Source: Rhodococcus sp. IEGM 1409 (GTDB lineage Bacteria; Actinomycetota; Actinomycetes; Mycobacteriales; Mycobacteriaceae). Taken from it: a DNA stretch of 64,000 bases. Positions 9,138 through 19,489 of the stretch are shown in pieces. The translations under genes and the position numbers were made by a program. Every line of letters starts with the position of its first letter. Position 1 is the stretch's first letter. The stretch lies in contig NZ_JASHKN010000002.1 in NCBI RefSeq assembly GCF_030056735.1, forward strand, positions 1 to 64,000. The letters are read 5' to 3'. The notes under the pieces are model-generated. The model searched no databases. It was not told the origin of the DNA and saw only the letters and a program-made list of their open reading frames with translations.

Positions 9138-10100
9138 TTATTTTGCAGCGATTTTTACTGCCGGCGTAACTTGCAACTTATGGAGCAGGGACGATATTCC
9201 GCTGTAGTCCTGCACGAACAGCTCGTTGCGCGGTTCCGATCCGACATCATCGAGCATCTTCTGCCCGCCGGGTATGGCTTCGATTTCCATGATTGCTCGC
9301 CACGCGCCGAAGTCGGTCCTGCTGAATGCACGCATGGCGCCTTCGAAGCCTTCCAGCAGATAGCTGCGATCTCCGCCATCCAGGGAAGCCCAGACCAGTA
9401 CGGCCAATTCCCCTGCGATTGAGGCATGGCAGTACTCGTCGCGCGCGTGCAACCGAATCGTCGCCCGATTGATCGACTGGACTCCCGGGTCGTCCGAGAT
9501 CAGGTCGAGATACGCGGTGATCGACACCTCCGCGACGGTCATGAACGCCAACTCGGTCAGCGCGACCTTGCGCGGGCCGTCGGCTGCGTCGAGGGCTAGC
9601 GCGCGGGTACGCACAGTCAGGACGTCGGGCAATGTCTTCGACGGAAGCTCCCAGCCTCTGCCTCGACGGGTCGCTGAACTGGCGTTGAAGTGCATGAGCG
9701 TGTGATATTGCTCGTCGACCATCGCCTGATTGACCGCCACAGCAGCACTATCTCCGAGCCCGACGCCGAGGCGGTCTTCGGCGAGAACGTCGAACCCTGG
9801 GTTGACGACGTACTTCTCGATGTCCATGACGTTCTTGTTGAACGCGATCCATGCCCAGGCCTGCAGGCGTTGCTTCTGCTCGGGACGCAATGCCAGGTAG
9901 GTCGGATGCTCCGCGAACGGGAGAAGTGCTTCGGGGTAGTCGGACAGCGAGGGGTCGAAGAGGTCGTCCAGTTCAGGCTCCGCCTTTTTCACTGTCGCCC
10001 GGCGCGCCCAGTTGCTCGCAAGCCGGTTGACGATCGCACTCTCGACGGGATCGGAGGCGTCGTAATCCGGCAGGCTCGGCGGACTCACTCCAGGTCTCAT
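9138..10100 (-). CDS. AurF/CmlI-type di-iron arylamine N-oxygenase
   Basis: A 320-residue protein carrying all seven iron ligands of the AurF family at matching spacing: E95, E130 and H133 (DEQYH), E191, H218, E222 and H225 (HARDEYCH). AurF oxidises p-aminobenzoate to p-nitrobenzoate and CmlI makes the nitro group of chloramphenicol, both with a di-iron peroxo centre. The ligand pattern is seen directly; that this enzyme oxidises an aryl amine is inferred from the family and from its position as last gene after three p-aminophenylalanine genes, six bases behind papC. It would act on free or carrier-bound p-aminophenylalanine or a derivative, giving a hydroxylamine, nitroso or nitro group. Confidence 0.9.
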   Translation of the reverse strand: MRPGVSPPSLPDYDASDPVESAIVNRLASNWARRATVKKAEPELDDLFDPSLSDYPEALLPFAEHPTYLALRPEQKQRLQAWAWIAFNKNVMDIEKYVVNPGFDVLAEDRLGVGLGDSAAVAVNQAMVDEQYHTLMHFNASSATRRGRGWELPSKTLPDVLTVRTRALALDAADGPRKVALTELAFMTVAEVSITAYLDLISDDPGVQSINRATIRLHARDEYCHASIAGELAVLVWASLDGGDRSYLLEGFEGAMRAFSRTDFGAWRAIMEIEAIPGGQKMLDDVGSEPRNELFVQDYSGISSLLHKLQVTPAVKIAAK

Positions 10101-10106
10101 CGTGCC

Positions 10107-10985
10107 CTACTCTCTGTGCCCTTCGGCGATGCGATCGAACAGGATTTGGCACTCCGCATTCAATTCACCTGAGCGTTCACCGAGCGCTGCCTCTGCCACT
10201 TTCATCAGCGTCGTGAAGTCGCCGAGGGTCCCGGCCGCCGTGTCCACCTGTGTGGCGGCGTCGAACAGCGTTTTTCTTGTGGCTTCCGCGTATGGATTGC
10301 CCGCTTGCACGTCCCAGTACACCTCCGGTTCGCCGCCGGCTATCCGCGCCAGGAGCGCGAGCAAGGTCCGATGCGGGGGAGGGGCGACCGCGAGGAGTTC
10401 GTCCGCGGAAAGTCCGAGATCGGCCAGGACAACGCCGAATGCCAGCACCGACGCGTGGGTCAGTACCTGGGTCGCTGCGGCCAATCGGTCGTGTCGATCG
10501 GCGTCCATCACCGCGACCGACGCTCCCCACGAGCGCACGACGTCGAGGAATCTCTCGGACTGCGGACCGTTGACGTACGGCACCGCGACGACGGATCGAC
10601 CGCGCGGGCCCAGCGACGGGCGGAACATGGGGTTGAGTCCGAGAAACTCCTGTACCCGGCCGACGTCGGCGATTGCTGCGTCCATCCTCGATTTGACCGA
10701 CAGCGTGTCCACGACGAGAGCGTCGGATGTCTGAAGCGTCGGCAGCGCAGCTAGGGCGACCTGTTCGGGAACGGCGAGCACGATGATGCTCGAGGACTCC
10801 ATGAGATCGAGGACCGGGTCACTCGGCGCCGTGATGTCTCCGACGAGCACATCCCCGTCAGCGTCGCAGCCTGCTGGGTCGACGACGGTGACCGTCAAGC
10901 CATCGGCGCGAAGCAGTTCGACGAACATGGCTCCGACGGCACCTCGCCCGCCGACCACCGTCGCAGTACCTGATGCCGCCGTCAT
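10107..10985 (-). CDS. papC: 4-amino-4-deoxyprephenate dehydrogenase (PapC/CmlC-like)
   Basis: A 292-residue member of the TyrA/prephenate dehydrogenase superfamily. The N-terminal NAD-binding motif is GGRGAVG, followed by a strand ending in Asp and the conserved GLNPMF segment. Plain prephenate dehydrogenases make tyrosine. The placement between an aminodeoxychorismate synthase and an AurF-type oxygenase points instead to oxidation of 4-amino-4-deoxyprephenate to p-aminophenylpyruvate. It starts eight bases after the synthase stop. An aminotransferase for the last step is not in the operon and could be a housekeeping enzyme. Confidence 0.82.
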   Translation of the reverse strand: MTAASGTATVVGGRGAVGAMFVELLRADGLTVTVVDPAGCDADGDVLVGDITAPSDPVLDLMESSSIIVLAVPEQVALAALPTLQTSDALVVDTLSVKSRMDAAIADVGRVQEFLGLNPMFRPSLGPRGRSVVAVPYVNGPQSERFLDVVRSWGASVAVMDADRHDRLAAATQVLTHASVLAFGVVLADLGLSADELLAVAPPPHRTLLALLARIAGGEPEVYWDVQAGNPYAEATRKTLFDAATQVDTAAGTLGDFTTLMKVAEAALGERSGELNAECQILFDRIAEGHRE

Positions 10986-10993
10986 GGCTGGTT

Positions 10994-13078
10994 CTACCCG
11001 CCGTACTCGAGGACCCGAGAGGACACCGCATCGAGCGCACGGAGCAGCGTGGAGGCCTTGACCGTGGTCTCGTCGAACTCTTCTTCCGGGTCGGACAACG
11101 CAGTGATGGCACCGCCGATTCCGAAGGTCACGCCGCTCTCGGTGCAGACCAGCGACCGGATCACGATCGAGAGGTCCGCGGCGCCACCGAGGGCGAAGTA
11201 CCCGATCGATCCCGAGTAGACCCCACGCGGGCCGGATTCGAGGCGGTCGATGATCTCCATGGTCCGTACCTTCGGGGCGCCGGTCATCGATCCACCGGGG
11301 AAAGCGGCACGGACACAGTCCACTGCCGACGATCCCGGACTCAGATGTCCACGCACGGTCGACACCATTTGATGAACGGACGAGTACGACTCGATCGCGA
11401 ACAGCCTCGGAACGTGGACACTTCCCGGAACGCAGACCTTGGTGAGGTCGTTTCGAGTGAGGTCGACGATCATCAGGTTCTCGGCGCGGTCCTTCTCGCT
11501 GTCGAGCAGGTCCTGCCGAAGGGCAGCATCGCGCGCCCGTGTGACGCCTCGCGGGCGAGTGCCCTTGATGGGCTTGGACTCGACGTTGCCGTCGGCGTCG
11601 ACACGTAGGAACCGCTCAGGTGAGGCCGAAACGACCGAGATGCCGGTGAAGTCGAGCAGTGCGCTGTACGGCGTCGGATTGATCGAGCGTAGATACTCGA
11701 ACGCCCGCAGCGCGTCGATCGTCTCGTCGACGCTGGCCATGTTGGTCAGACACACTTCGTACGACTCACCTGCCCGGATCTCCGAGAGGGCCGTACCGAT
11801 CAATGACAGGTACTGATCGCGATCATGCCGAAGTCGAGCCTGTGTCCAGACCGTCTCGCTGATCAGCGGAACTGGGGTGCGTTCCGGAAGGTCCGCGCCG
11901 ATCCGCGCCAGGGCGTCGATGGTCGATTCGAGCCAGTCGTCGTGGCCGGCGTCGCGGACTTTCTCGCGCAACCTCAAAACGTGAGTGCGGCCGGCAGTGT
12001 GATCGATGACGACGGCGCGATCGGCAAACACCAGGGCGGCATCAGGAGTGGGTGCCGGATGGACTGCCCGCCCTCCGGTCTGCGCTTTCAGTTCGTAGCC
12101 GAGATAGCCCACGTAGCCGAGGTTGAAATCGAGTTCCGGATGAGAGGGCACGAAGCGCGCGGCGAGTTGCGCGTCCAAGTAGTCGAAGAACGGAACTCGA
12201 ATGTGCTCGTCGGACAGGCCTTTTCGGCTGACAGTCAGCATCCCGGCTTGCACGTCGTACGTGATGAACTCGGCCAGCGGGCCCGCGGAATCGCCCAGAA
12301 TCGAAAAGCGTGCACTCGGCTCCGCAGTTGCCGCGCGGTCGAGCCAGAACGCGTTGGGGCCGTCGGCGAACAGTGCGGCAAAGGCCGCCGACGGGTCCAC
12401 GGCAAAATCGAGGGTCACGTCGTCGACGTCGTAGTTGATCGCTGGTCGCAAGTCGGGCGTTTGCGGAACCGGTTCGGGTCGGATCACCGAATCCAGGGTT
12501 CGTCCGACAGACAGATCGCGGAAGTTCGCGAGCAAATCGATGCCGAATTCGGTACTGATGGACTCCGGATGGAACTGCACGCCCCACATCGGCTTGGTCC
12601 GGTGTCGGACACCCATGAGCAGACCGTCGGACGTCCACGCGGTACGAACGAAGGCATTCGGCAGATTCTCGACGGTCAACGAGTGGTAGCGAACAGCTCG
12701 GAAAGGCGACGGAAGTCCGGCAAAGATGCCCGAACCGTCGTGATCGATCAGCGAGATCCGGCCGTGCATCGGGACGGGTGCAACCACCACGTCTGCACCG
12801 AACAACTCGCACAGACCCTGGTGACCTAGGCAGACGCCGAGAAGAGGGAGGGGCGCTTCCTCGATGAAACGGCGGCTGATTCCGAAATCACGCTCGCGAT
12901 CCGGCCGACCGGGACCGGGGGAGATGACCACGTTGTCGTACGACGCGAGATCGAGGGAATCCCAGTCCGCGTCGTTGCGGACGACGGTGGGCACAACCCC
13001 GTTGACCTCGGTCAACAGGGTGAACAGGTTGTAGGTGAACGAGTCGTAATTGTCCACCAGAAGGGTGCGGGAACTCAT
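10994..13078 (-). CDS. papA: Aminodeoxychorismate synthase, fused amidotransferase and PabB domains (PapA/CmlB-like)
   Basis: A 694-residue fusion. Residues 1-190 form a class I glutamine amidotransferase with Cys83 (GVCLGHQ), His170 and Glu172 (FHPES). Residues about 230-690 form the chorismate-binding domain with PIKGTRPRG, whose Lys marks an aminodeoxychorismate synthase (anthranilate synthases have PIAGT), plus MIVDLTRNDL and GGSMTGAPK. It converts chorismate and glutamine to 4-amino-4-deoxychorismate. The start codon overlaps the mutase stop as ATGA. A role in folate p-aminobenzoate supply is the main alternative; the mutase, dehydrogenase and N-oxygenase partners make p-aminophenylalanine synthesis more likely. 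Confidence 0.92.
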   Translation of the reverse strand: MSSRTLLVDNYDSFTYNLFTLLTEVNGVVPTVVRNDADWDSLDLASYDNVVISPGPGRPDRERDFGISRRFIEEAPLPLLGVCLGHQGLCELFGADVVVAPVPMHGRISLIDHDGSGIFAGLPSPFRAVRYHSLTVENLPNAFVRTAWTSDGLLMGVRHRTKPMWGVQFHPESISTEFGIDLLANFRDLSVGRTLDSVIRPEPVPQTPDLRPAINYDVDDVTLDFAVDPSAAFAALFADGPNAFWLDRAATAEPSARFSILGDSAGPLAEFITYDVQAGMLTVSRKGLSDEHIRVPFFDYLDAQLAARFVPSHPELDFNLGYVGYLGYELKAQTGGRAVHPAPTPDAALVFADRAVVIDHTAGRTHVLRLREKVRDAGHDDWLESTIDALARIGADLPERTPVPLISETVWTQARLRHDRDQYLSLIGTALSEIRAGESYEVCLTNMASVDETIDALRAFEYLRSINPTPYSALLDFTGISVVSASPERFLRVDADGNVESKPIKGTRPRGVTRARDAALRQDLLDSEKDRAENLMIVDLTRNDLTKVCVPGSVHVPRLFAIESYSSVHQMVSTVRGHLSPGSSAVDCVRAAFPGGSMTGAPKVRTMEIIDRLESGPRGVYSGSIGYFALGGAADLSIVIRSLVCTESGVTFGIGGAITALSDPEEEFDETTVKASTLLRALDAVSSRVLEYGG

Positions 13079-13599
13079 GTCGATGATCCTGATCTCGGTC
13101 CGACGGATTCCCGAACAGTGTCCTCCTCCTCAACGGGTGCGTTGATCACCAGGTCTTCGAGTCGACAGGTCTCGGCGATCATCAGCTCGTACAGAGAGTT
13201 GAAGAAGTCAGGGGAAAGGCCGTGATTACGGGCGAATTCGCGTGCCCGTTCCTGCACGAGGCGGACGCGGCCGGGTTGCATCATCGGAACCTCACGCGTG
13301 CGCTTCCACTCGCCGATGCGCAGGCAGAGTTCCAGCCGTTCGCGCACCGTCTCGAGAAGTAGAGCGTCGATGGCGTCGAGGTCGCGCCGGAAGCCGTCCA
13401 AGCCCTCCGCCCCGTCCGGATACGCCGAGGTCTCCGTGCCTGCTTCGGAACTCGTTGTGGTCAAGAACTCTTCCACGAGGCCTCCCGGTGCTCGGCGTGA
13501 CGCGAGGTCGACAATGAGGTATCCGGAACGTAAATCACCTCCGGACACCGGCACCCCGACCGACCATCGCCGTTCGGGGAGGTGTTCCACGATCGTCAT
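13075..13599 (-). CDS. papB: 4-amino-4-deoxychorismate mutase, AroQ type (PapB/CmlD-like)
   Basis: A 174-residue protein with an N-terminal extension of about 65 residues and a C-terminal chorismate mutase type II helical domain (FRRDLDAIDALLLETV, then a basic helix IGEWKRTREVP, then MMQPGRV, ending ETCRLEDLVI). The MMQP motif and the C-terminal CRLE helix are features I associate with PapB proteins. It rearranges aminodeoxychorismate to aminodeoxyprephenate. It is the first gene of the operon and is coupled by ATGA to papA. The function of the N-terminal extension is unknown. Confidence 0.85.
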   Translation of the reverse strand: MTIVEHLPERRWSVGVPVSGGDLRSGYLIVDLASRRAPGGLVEEFLTTTSSEAGTETSAYPDGAEGLDGFRRDLDAIDALLLETVRERLELCLRIGEWKRTREVPMMQPGRVRLVQERAREFARNHGLSPDFFNSLYELMIAETCRLEDLVINAPVEEEDTVRESVGPRSGSST

Positions 13600-13695
13600 C
13601 CGCCGAAACCTGCGGTGGTCCCTAGTTCTGTGAAACCTGCTGGCGGGCGAATCAGCTTGCGATGCAGTCGTGTTCGTGAGCGTCTGCGGGGGTGC

Positions 13696-14172
13696 TCACT
13701 TGGGGGTGACCCACGTGGTGATTTCGGCGTGAACTACTTCCTTGCCGTCCCGGTCGAAGATCGAAATGGGAACGACCAGTTCGGTGCCGCTGTCGATCGT
13801 CGCGAAGTCCGGCAAGGTCCCGAGCCGAGCGACCGCACGCAAACCCGTCTCGGCCTTGGCGAGGTAGTCGACCTTCATCGACTTGGGGATCCAGCGGTGT
13901 GTGTTGGGAACCGTTGCTTCGCTCAGCATGCCCATTGCGACCTCCGCAAGATTGCATGCTGCGATCGCGTGAAAGGTGCCGAGATGGTTGCGGACGCCCC
14001 ACCACTTGGGGGAGCGGACCTCGCACAGCCCTGGTTCCAACTGGGTCACCCGGGGGAGAACGGAGGCGAAGTAGGGCACGCGAATGGACATCGCCGCCGA
14101 GAAAACTGCATGTCCGAGGGCGTTGTCCGGCAATTTCTGCCATCCGCGATAGGTGGGGCTGGAAGTAGTCAT
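13696..14172 (-). CDS. Hotdog-fold protein, DUF4442/PaaI thioesterase-like
   Basis: A 158-residue soluble protein with the pattern of the DUF4442 hotdog family (RNHLGTFHAIAACNLAE, where the His/Asn helix lies, then the long strand IDYLAK-like segment VDYLAKAETGL and VVPISIFDRDGKEV). Family members are predicted acyl-CoA thioesterases; the substrate is unknown. The ATG at 14172 has AGGTGG about six bases upstream. It lies 96 bases before papB on the same strand, so it may be cotranscribed with that operon, but nothing ties it to the pathway. Confidence 0.75.
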   Translation of the reverse strand: MTTSSPTYRGWQKLPDNALGHAVFSAAMSIRVPYFASVLPRVTQLEPGLCEVRSPKWWGVRNHLGTFHAIAACNLAEVAMGMLSEATVPNTHRWIPKSMKVDYLAKAETGLRAVARLGTLPDFATIDSGTELVVPISIFDRDGKEVVHAEITTWVTPK

Positions 14173-14239
14173 GGGCCCACCTTACTTCTGAGTAAGATAG
14201 TTGTCGCGCAGCTCACTCGGAAAGGCTGGTTCAGGGGAG

Positions 14240-14280
14240 TTGAGGAATCGGGCCAGGTACGGCATACTGGTCGGGTTGCC
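14240..14280 (+). promoter_or_regulatory. Promoter of the S10 operon (rpsJ)
   Basis: TTGAGG (14240-14245), a 17-base spacer and CATACT (14263-14268), then five bases and GGTTGCC (14274-14280). The same layout with GGTTGCC at the same distance occurs before rplN and rpsH, which supports the call. The transcript would start inside the GG of GGTTGCC. Confidence 0.65.
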
Positions 14281-14735
14281 TTGTCCGGGACGCGGTCGTT
14301 TGCGGTCGTGATCGGGTAAGGGTAAGACGTCACAGACGATCGATCGCAGATCCCGTCAGGGTAATCGGGTCAACGACTGTGACCATGCAAGACATGCAAG
14401 ACGAGAAGTAATGCAGGACGGAAGCAGTACCTACTTTGTGTTCGACATCGAACACGTCCGGTACGCATCACGCGCCAGATGATCGAAAGATTGTCCGGCG
14501 CAGGATGAGTGAGAAGGCGACACGCCCGACCGCGTGTACCGGAGAACAATGACAAACGAACAGCGGCAGCAGATCCTGATCTCGATCCGAATATTCGGTA
14601 CTCCCGAAAAACTTGGACTTGGTCCCGATCGCTTCAGTGTTCGTCGTGTCATCGTCCAGGCAAGGACTGTGCAGACGAGGTAGCTCGAGCCTGACCAGGC
14701 GGGCTACGAAACGCGGCAAGAAAAGGACACTAAGC
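14281..14735 (+). other. Long 5' leader of the S10 operon, no gene
   Basis: About 455 bases lie between the predicted start of transcription and rpsJ. There is a direct repeat ATGCAAGAC near 14385-14402 and an inverted repeat GTGTTC-N6-GAACAC (14438-14455). No coding potential is convincing. A leader of this length could carry autoregulation by a ribosomal protein, but I recognise no specific fold. Confidence 0.55.
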
Positions 14736-15041
14736 GTGGCGGGACAAAAGATCCGCATCAGGCTCAAGGCCTACGACCACGAGGCGATCGACGCGTCAGC
14801 GCGCAAGATCGTCGAGACGGTAACCCGTACGGGTGCCCGCGTCGTTGGACCTGTGCCGTTGCCGACCGAGAAGAACGTATATTGCGTCATCCGCTCGCCG
14901 CACAAGTACAAGGACTCGCGCGAGCACTTCGAGATGCGTACTCACAAGCGGCTGATCGACATTCTCGACCCGACGCCGAAGACGGTTGACGCGCTTATGC
15001 GCATCGACCTTCCGGCCAGTGTCGACGTGAACATTCAGTGA
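14736..15041 (+). CDS. rpsJ: 30S ribosomal protein S10
   Basis: A 101-residue protein, normal length for S10, starting [13 protein letters not shown] and containing [13 protein letters not shown]. The frame is open from 14613, but GTG 14736 gives the family N terminus and has AAGGAC upstream. First gene of the S10 operon; S10 also acts in NusA/NusB antitermination complexes. Confidence 0.97.
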   Translation: MAGQKIRIRLKAYDHEAIDASARKIVETVTRTGARVVGPVPLPTEKNVYCVIRSPHKYKDSREHFEMRTHKRLIDILDPTPKTVDALMRIDLPASVDVNIQ

Positions 15042-15058
15042 CGGCGGAGACAAAAACA

Positions 15059-15715
15059 ATGACTGAAACCAAGATCAAGGGAATCCTGGGCACCAAGCTC
15101 GGCATGACCCAGGTCTTCGACGAGAACAACCGGGTTGTCCCGGTGACCGTCGTGAAGGCTGGGCCGAACGTCGTAACCCAGATCCGTACCGAAGAGCGTG
15201 ACGGCTACAGCGCCGTTCAGCTCGCGTTCGGCGCCATCGACCCGCGCAAGGTGAACAAGCCGACTTCCGGCCAGTTCACCAAGGCTGGTGTGACCCCGCG
15301 TCGCCACGTAGTGGAGCTCCGCGTTGCGGACACCTCCGACTACGAGGTCGGCCAGGAGCTCACCGCCGAGGTCTTCGAGGACGGCGCATACGTCGACGTC
15401 ACCGGAACCAGCAAGGGCAAGGGCTTCGCCGGAACCATGAAGCGTCACGGCTTCAAGGGACAGGGCGCGTCGCACGGTACCCAGGCTGTTCACCGCCGCC
15501 CGGGCTCCATCGGTGGCTGTGCAACTCCCGGCCGCGTGTTCAAGGGCATGCGCATGTCCGGACGCATGGGTAGCGACCGCATCACGACGCAGAACCTCTC
15601 GGTCCACAAGGTGGATGCCGAGAACGGTCTGCTGCTGATCAAGGGTGCGATCCCCGGCCGCAAGGGCGGCCTCGTGATCGTCAAGAGTGCAGTGAAGGGT
15701 GGTGCACGGGCATGA
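15059..15715 (+). CDS. rplC: 50S ribosomal protein L3
   Basis: A 218-residue L3 with [13 protein letters not shown] at the N terminus and the [19 protein letters not shown] loop that reaches the peptidyl-transferase centre. ATG 15059 has GGAG upstream and lies 17 bases after rpsJ; GTG 15038, overlapping the rpsJ stop, is the alternative. Its stop overlaps the rplD start as ATGA. Confidence 0.96.
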   Translation: MTETKIKGILGTKLGMTQVFDENNRVVPVTVVKAGPNVVTQIRTEERDGYSAVQLAFGAIDPRKVNKPTSGQFTKAGVTPRRHVVELRVADTSDYEVGQELTAEVFEDGAYVDVTGTSKGKGFAGTMKRHGFKGQGASHGTQAVHRRPGSIGGCATPGRVFKGMRMSGRMGSDRITTQNLSVHKVDAENGLLLIKGAIPGRKGGLVIVKSAVKGGARA

Positions 15716-16386
15716 CCAGCACCGAGACCAAGTTGACCCTGGACGTCAAGGTTGCCGGCGGCAAGACCAACGGCACCGTCGACCTCCCCGCTGAGATCTT
15801 CGACGCTCCGGCCAACATCGCGCTTCTCCATCAGGTTGTCGTCGCGCAGCTCGCAGCTGCTCGTCAGGGAACCCACTCCACCAAGACCCGCGGCGAAGTC
15901 CGCGGCGGTGGTAAGAAGCCGTACCGCCAGAAGGGCACCGGCCGCGCACGCCAGGGCTCGACTCGCGCACCGCAGTTCGTCGGCGGCGGAACCGTTCACG
16001 GCCCGCAGCCGCGTGACTACAGCCAGCGCACCCCCAAGAAGATGAAGGCAGCCGCTCTGCGCGGAGCCCTCTCTGACCGCGCACGCAACGAGCGCATCCA
16101 CGTCATCACCGAACTGGTTGCAGGGCAGACGCCTTCGACCAAGGGCGCAATCGCGTTCCTCGGCGAGATCTCGGATCGCAAGAAGCTGCTGCTCGTCGTG
16201 GGTCGCCAGGATGTAGCCGCTTGGAAGAGCGTGCAGAACTTGGAAGGCGTGCATCCCATTGCACCCGACCAGCTCAACACCTACGACGTGCTCAATGCAG
16301 ACGATGTCGTGTTCAGCGTCGAGGCACTCAACGCGTTCATCCACGGGCCCGCAGAGAGCGCTCAGAACAAGGAGGACGCCAAGTGA
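15712..16386 (+). CDS. rplD: 50S ribosomal protein L4
   Basis: A 224-residue L4 with the extended arginine/glycine loop [18 protein letters not shown] that lines the exit tunnel. In some bacteria L4 represses its own operon by binding the S10 leader; whether this applies to the long leader here is not shown. It is coupled to rplC (ATGA) and to rplW (GTGA). Confidence 0.96.
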   Translation: MTSTETKLTLDVKVAGGKTNGTVDLPAEIFDAPANIALLHQVVVAQLAAARQGTHSTKTRGEVRGGGKKPYRQKGTGRARQGSTRAPQFVGGGTVHGPQPRDYSQRTPKKMKAAALRGALSDRARNERIHVITELVAGQTPSTKGAIAFLGEISDRKKLLLVVGRQDVAAWKSVQNLEGVHPIAPDQLNTYDVLNADDVVFSVEALNAFIHGPAESAQNKEDAK

Positions 16387-16688
16387 GCACCATCGCTGAC
16401 CCCCGCGACATCCTGCTCGCTCCGGTCATCTCCGAGAAGTCCTACGGACTGATCGAGGAAGGCACCTACACCTTCCTGGTGCACCCGGACTCGAACAAGA
16501 CGCAGATCAAGATTGCCGTCGAGAAGGTCTTCGGCGTCAAGGTGACCAGCGTCAACACCGCCAACCGTCAGGGCAAGCGTAAGCGGACCCGATTCGGTTA
16601 CGGCAAGCGCAAGGATACCAAGCGCGCGCTCGTGACCCTGTCCGCTGACAGCAAGCCCATCGAGATCTTCGGAGGACCGGTCGCGTAA
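16383..16688 (+). CDS. rplW: 50S ribosomal protein L23
   Basis: A 101-residue L23 with [15 protein letters not shown] and the [16 protein letters not shown] core; it forms the docking site for trigger factor and SRP at the tunnel exit. The GTG 16383 overlaps the rplD stop; the open frame from 16221 is only read-through in rplD. Confidence 0.95.
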   Translation: MSTIADPRDILLAPVISEKSYGLIEEGTYTFLVHPDSNKTQIKIAVEKVFGVKVTSVNTANRQGKRKRTRFGYGKRKDTKRALVTLSADSKPIEIFGGPVA

Positions 16689-16727
16689 GCGCCGGGACTT
16701 GACGAGACATAGAGGACGAGAAGACTC

Positions 16728-17564
16728 ATGGCAATCCGTAAGTACAAGCCGACAACACCGGGCCGTCGTGGCTCGAGCGTCTCGGACTTCGCCGAGATCA
16801 CTCGGTCGACCCCCGAGAAGTCGCTGGTTCGCCCGCTGCACGGTCGCGGTGGACGTAACGCACACGGTCGTATCACCACCCGTCACAAGGGCGGCGGACA
16901 CAAGCGTGCATACCGACTGATCGATTTCCGTCGCAACGACAAGGACGGCGTCCCGGCAAAGGTCGCTCACATCGAGTACGACCCCAACCGCACAGCAAAC
17001 ATCGCACTCCTGCATTACGCAGACGGTGAGAAGCGCTACATCATCGCCCCCAAGGGCCTGGTGCAGGGTTCACCGATCGAGTCCGGTGCAGGCGCCGACA
17101 TCAAGCCGGGCAACAACCTGCCGCTGCGCAACATCCCGACTGGTACCACCATCCACGGTGTGGAACTGCGTCCCGGCGGCGGAGCCAAGATGGCTCGTTC
17201 CGCAGGCGCCAGCATCCAGCTCCTCGGTAAGGAAGGCAACTACGCAACGCTGCGTATGCCTTCCGGTGAAATCCGTCGCGTCGACGTGCGCTGCCGCGCA
17301 TCTGTCGGCGAGGTCGGCAACGCCGAGCAGTCGAACATCAACTGGGGCAAGGCCGGCCGTATGCGTTGGAAGGGCAAGCGCCCGACCGTTCGTGGTGTCG
17401 TGATGAACCCGGTCGACCACCCGCACGGTGGCGGCGAGGGCAAGACCTCAGGTGGACGCCACCCGGTCAGCCCGTGGGGTAAGCCGGAAGGCCGTACCCG
17501 CAAGAACAAGGCAAGCGACAAGATGATCGTCCGTCGCCGCCGCACCGGCAAGAACAAGCGCTAG
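16728..17564 (+). CDS. rplB: 50S ribosomal protein L2
   Basis: A 278-residue L2 with the conserved [18 protein letters not shown] segment and the C-terminal loop [17 protein letters not shown] next to the peptidyl-transferase centre. The ATG has AGAGGACGAGAAG upstream and lies 39 bases after rplW. Confidence 0.97.
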   Translation: MAIRKYKPTTPGRRGSSVSDFAEITRSTPEKSLVRPLHGRGGRNAHGRITTRHKGGGHKRAYRLIDFRRNDKDGVPAKVAHIEYDPNRTANIALLHYADGEKRYIIAPKGLVQGSPIESGAGADIKPGNNLPLRNIPTGTTIHGVELRPGGGAKMARSAGASIQLLGKEGNYATLRMPSGEIRRVDVRCRASVGEVGNAEQSNINWGKAGRMRWKGKRPTVRGVVMNPVDHPHGGGEGKTSGGRHPVSPWGKPEGRTRKNKASDKMIVRRRRTGKNKR

Positions 17565-17577
17565 GAGGGAGTGAAGG

Positions 17578-17855
17578 ATGCCACGCAGCCTTAAGAAGGG
17601 CCCGTTCGTCGATGACCACCTCCTCGCGAAGGTGGATGTACAGAACGAAAAGGGAACCAAGCAGGTCATCAAGACCTGGTCCCGTCGTTCGACAATCATC
17701 CCGGACTTCATCGGCCACACGTTTGCGGTTCACGACGGCCGTAAGCATGTCCCCGTGTTCGTTTCCGACTCGATGGTCGGACACAAGCTCGGAGAGTTTG
17801 CACCGACCCGCACGTTCAAGGGTCACATCAAGGATGATCGGAAGGCGAAGAGGCG

Positions 17856-17859
<4 letters not shown>
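17578..17859 (+). CDS. rpsS: 30S ribosomal protein S19
   Basis: A 93-residue S19 starting [15 protein letters not shown] with the [17 protein letters not shown] core. GGAGGGA lies before the ATG, 13 bases after rplB, and its stop overlaps rplV as ATGA. Confidence 0.97.
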
Positions 17860-19069
<1,210 letters not shown>

Positions 19070-19072
19070 CGC

Positions 19073-19489
19073 ATGTTGATCCCACGGCGGGTCAAGCACC
19101 GCAAGCAGCACCACCCGAGCCGTTCGGGTGCCGCCAAGGGCGGTACCCAGGTCACCTTCGGCGAGTGGGGTATCCAGGCTCTCGAGCCCGCATACATCAC
19201 CAACCGGCAGATCGAGTCCGCTCGTATCGCGATGACCCGGCACATCAAGCGTGGCGGCAAGATCTGGATCAACATCTTCCCGGATCGCCCCCTCACGAAG
19301 AAGCCGGCCGAAACCCGAATGGGTTCCGGTAAGGGTTCGCCCGAGTGGTGGATTGCCAACGTCAAGCCCGGACGCGTTCTGTTCGAAATGTCCTACCCCA
19401 ACGAGGAGATTGCTCGTGAGGCCCTGCGCCGCGCGATGCACAAGCTCCCGTGCAAGTGCCGGATCGTGACCAGAGAGGAGCAGTTCTGA
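19073..19489 (+). CDS. rplP: 50S ribosomal protein L16
   Basis: A 138-residue L16 with [14 protein letters not shown], the [20 protein letters not shown] segment and KLPCKCRIV. The ATG follows AGGAGGGCTGACGC; the stop shares one base with rpmC. Confidence 0.97.
   Translation: MLIPRRVKHRKQHHPSRSGAAKGGTQVTFGEWGIQALEPAYITNRQIESARIAMTRHIKRGGKIWINIFPDRPLTKKPAETRMGSGKGSPEWWIANVKPGRVLFEMSYPNEEIAREALRRAMHKLPCKCRIVTREEQF

Noticed and set aside
10994-13078. Reading the fused synthase as the folate PabAB enzyme
   Set aside because: Not excluded, but the coupled aminodeoxychorismate mutase and the dehydrogenase and AurF-type oxygenase in the same operon fit p-aminophenylalanine synthesis better.
13075-13599. 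Reading the mutase as housekeeping chorismate mutase
   Set aside because: The MMQP motif and the ATGA coupling to an aminodeoxychorismate synthase favour a PapB-type role.
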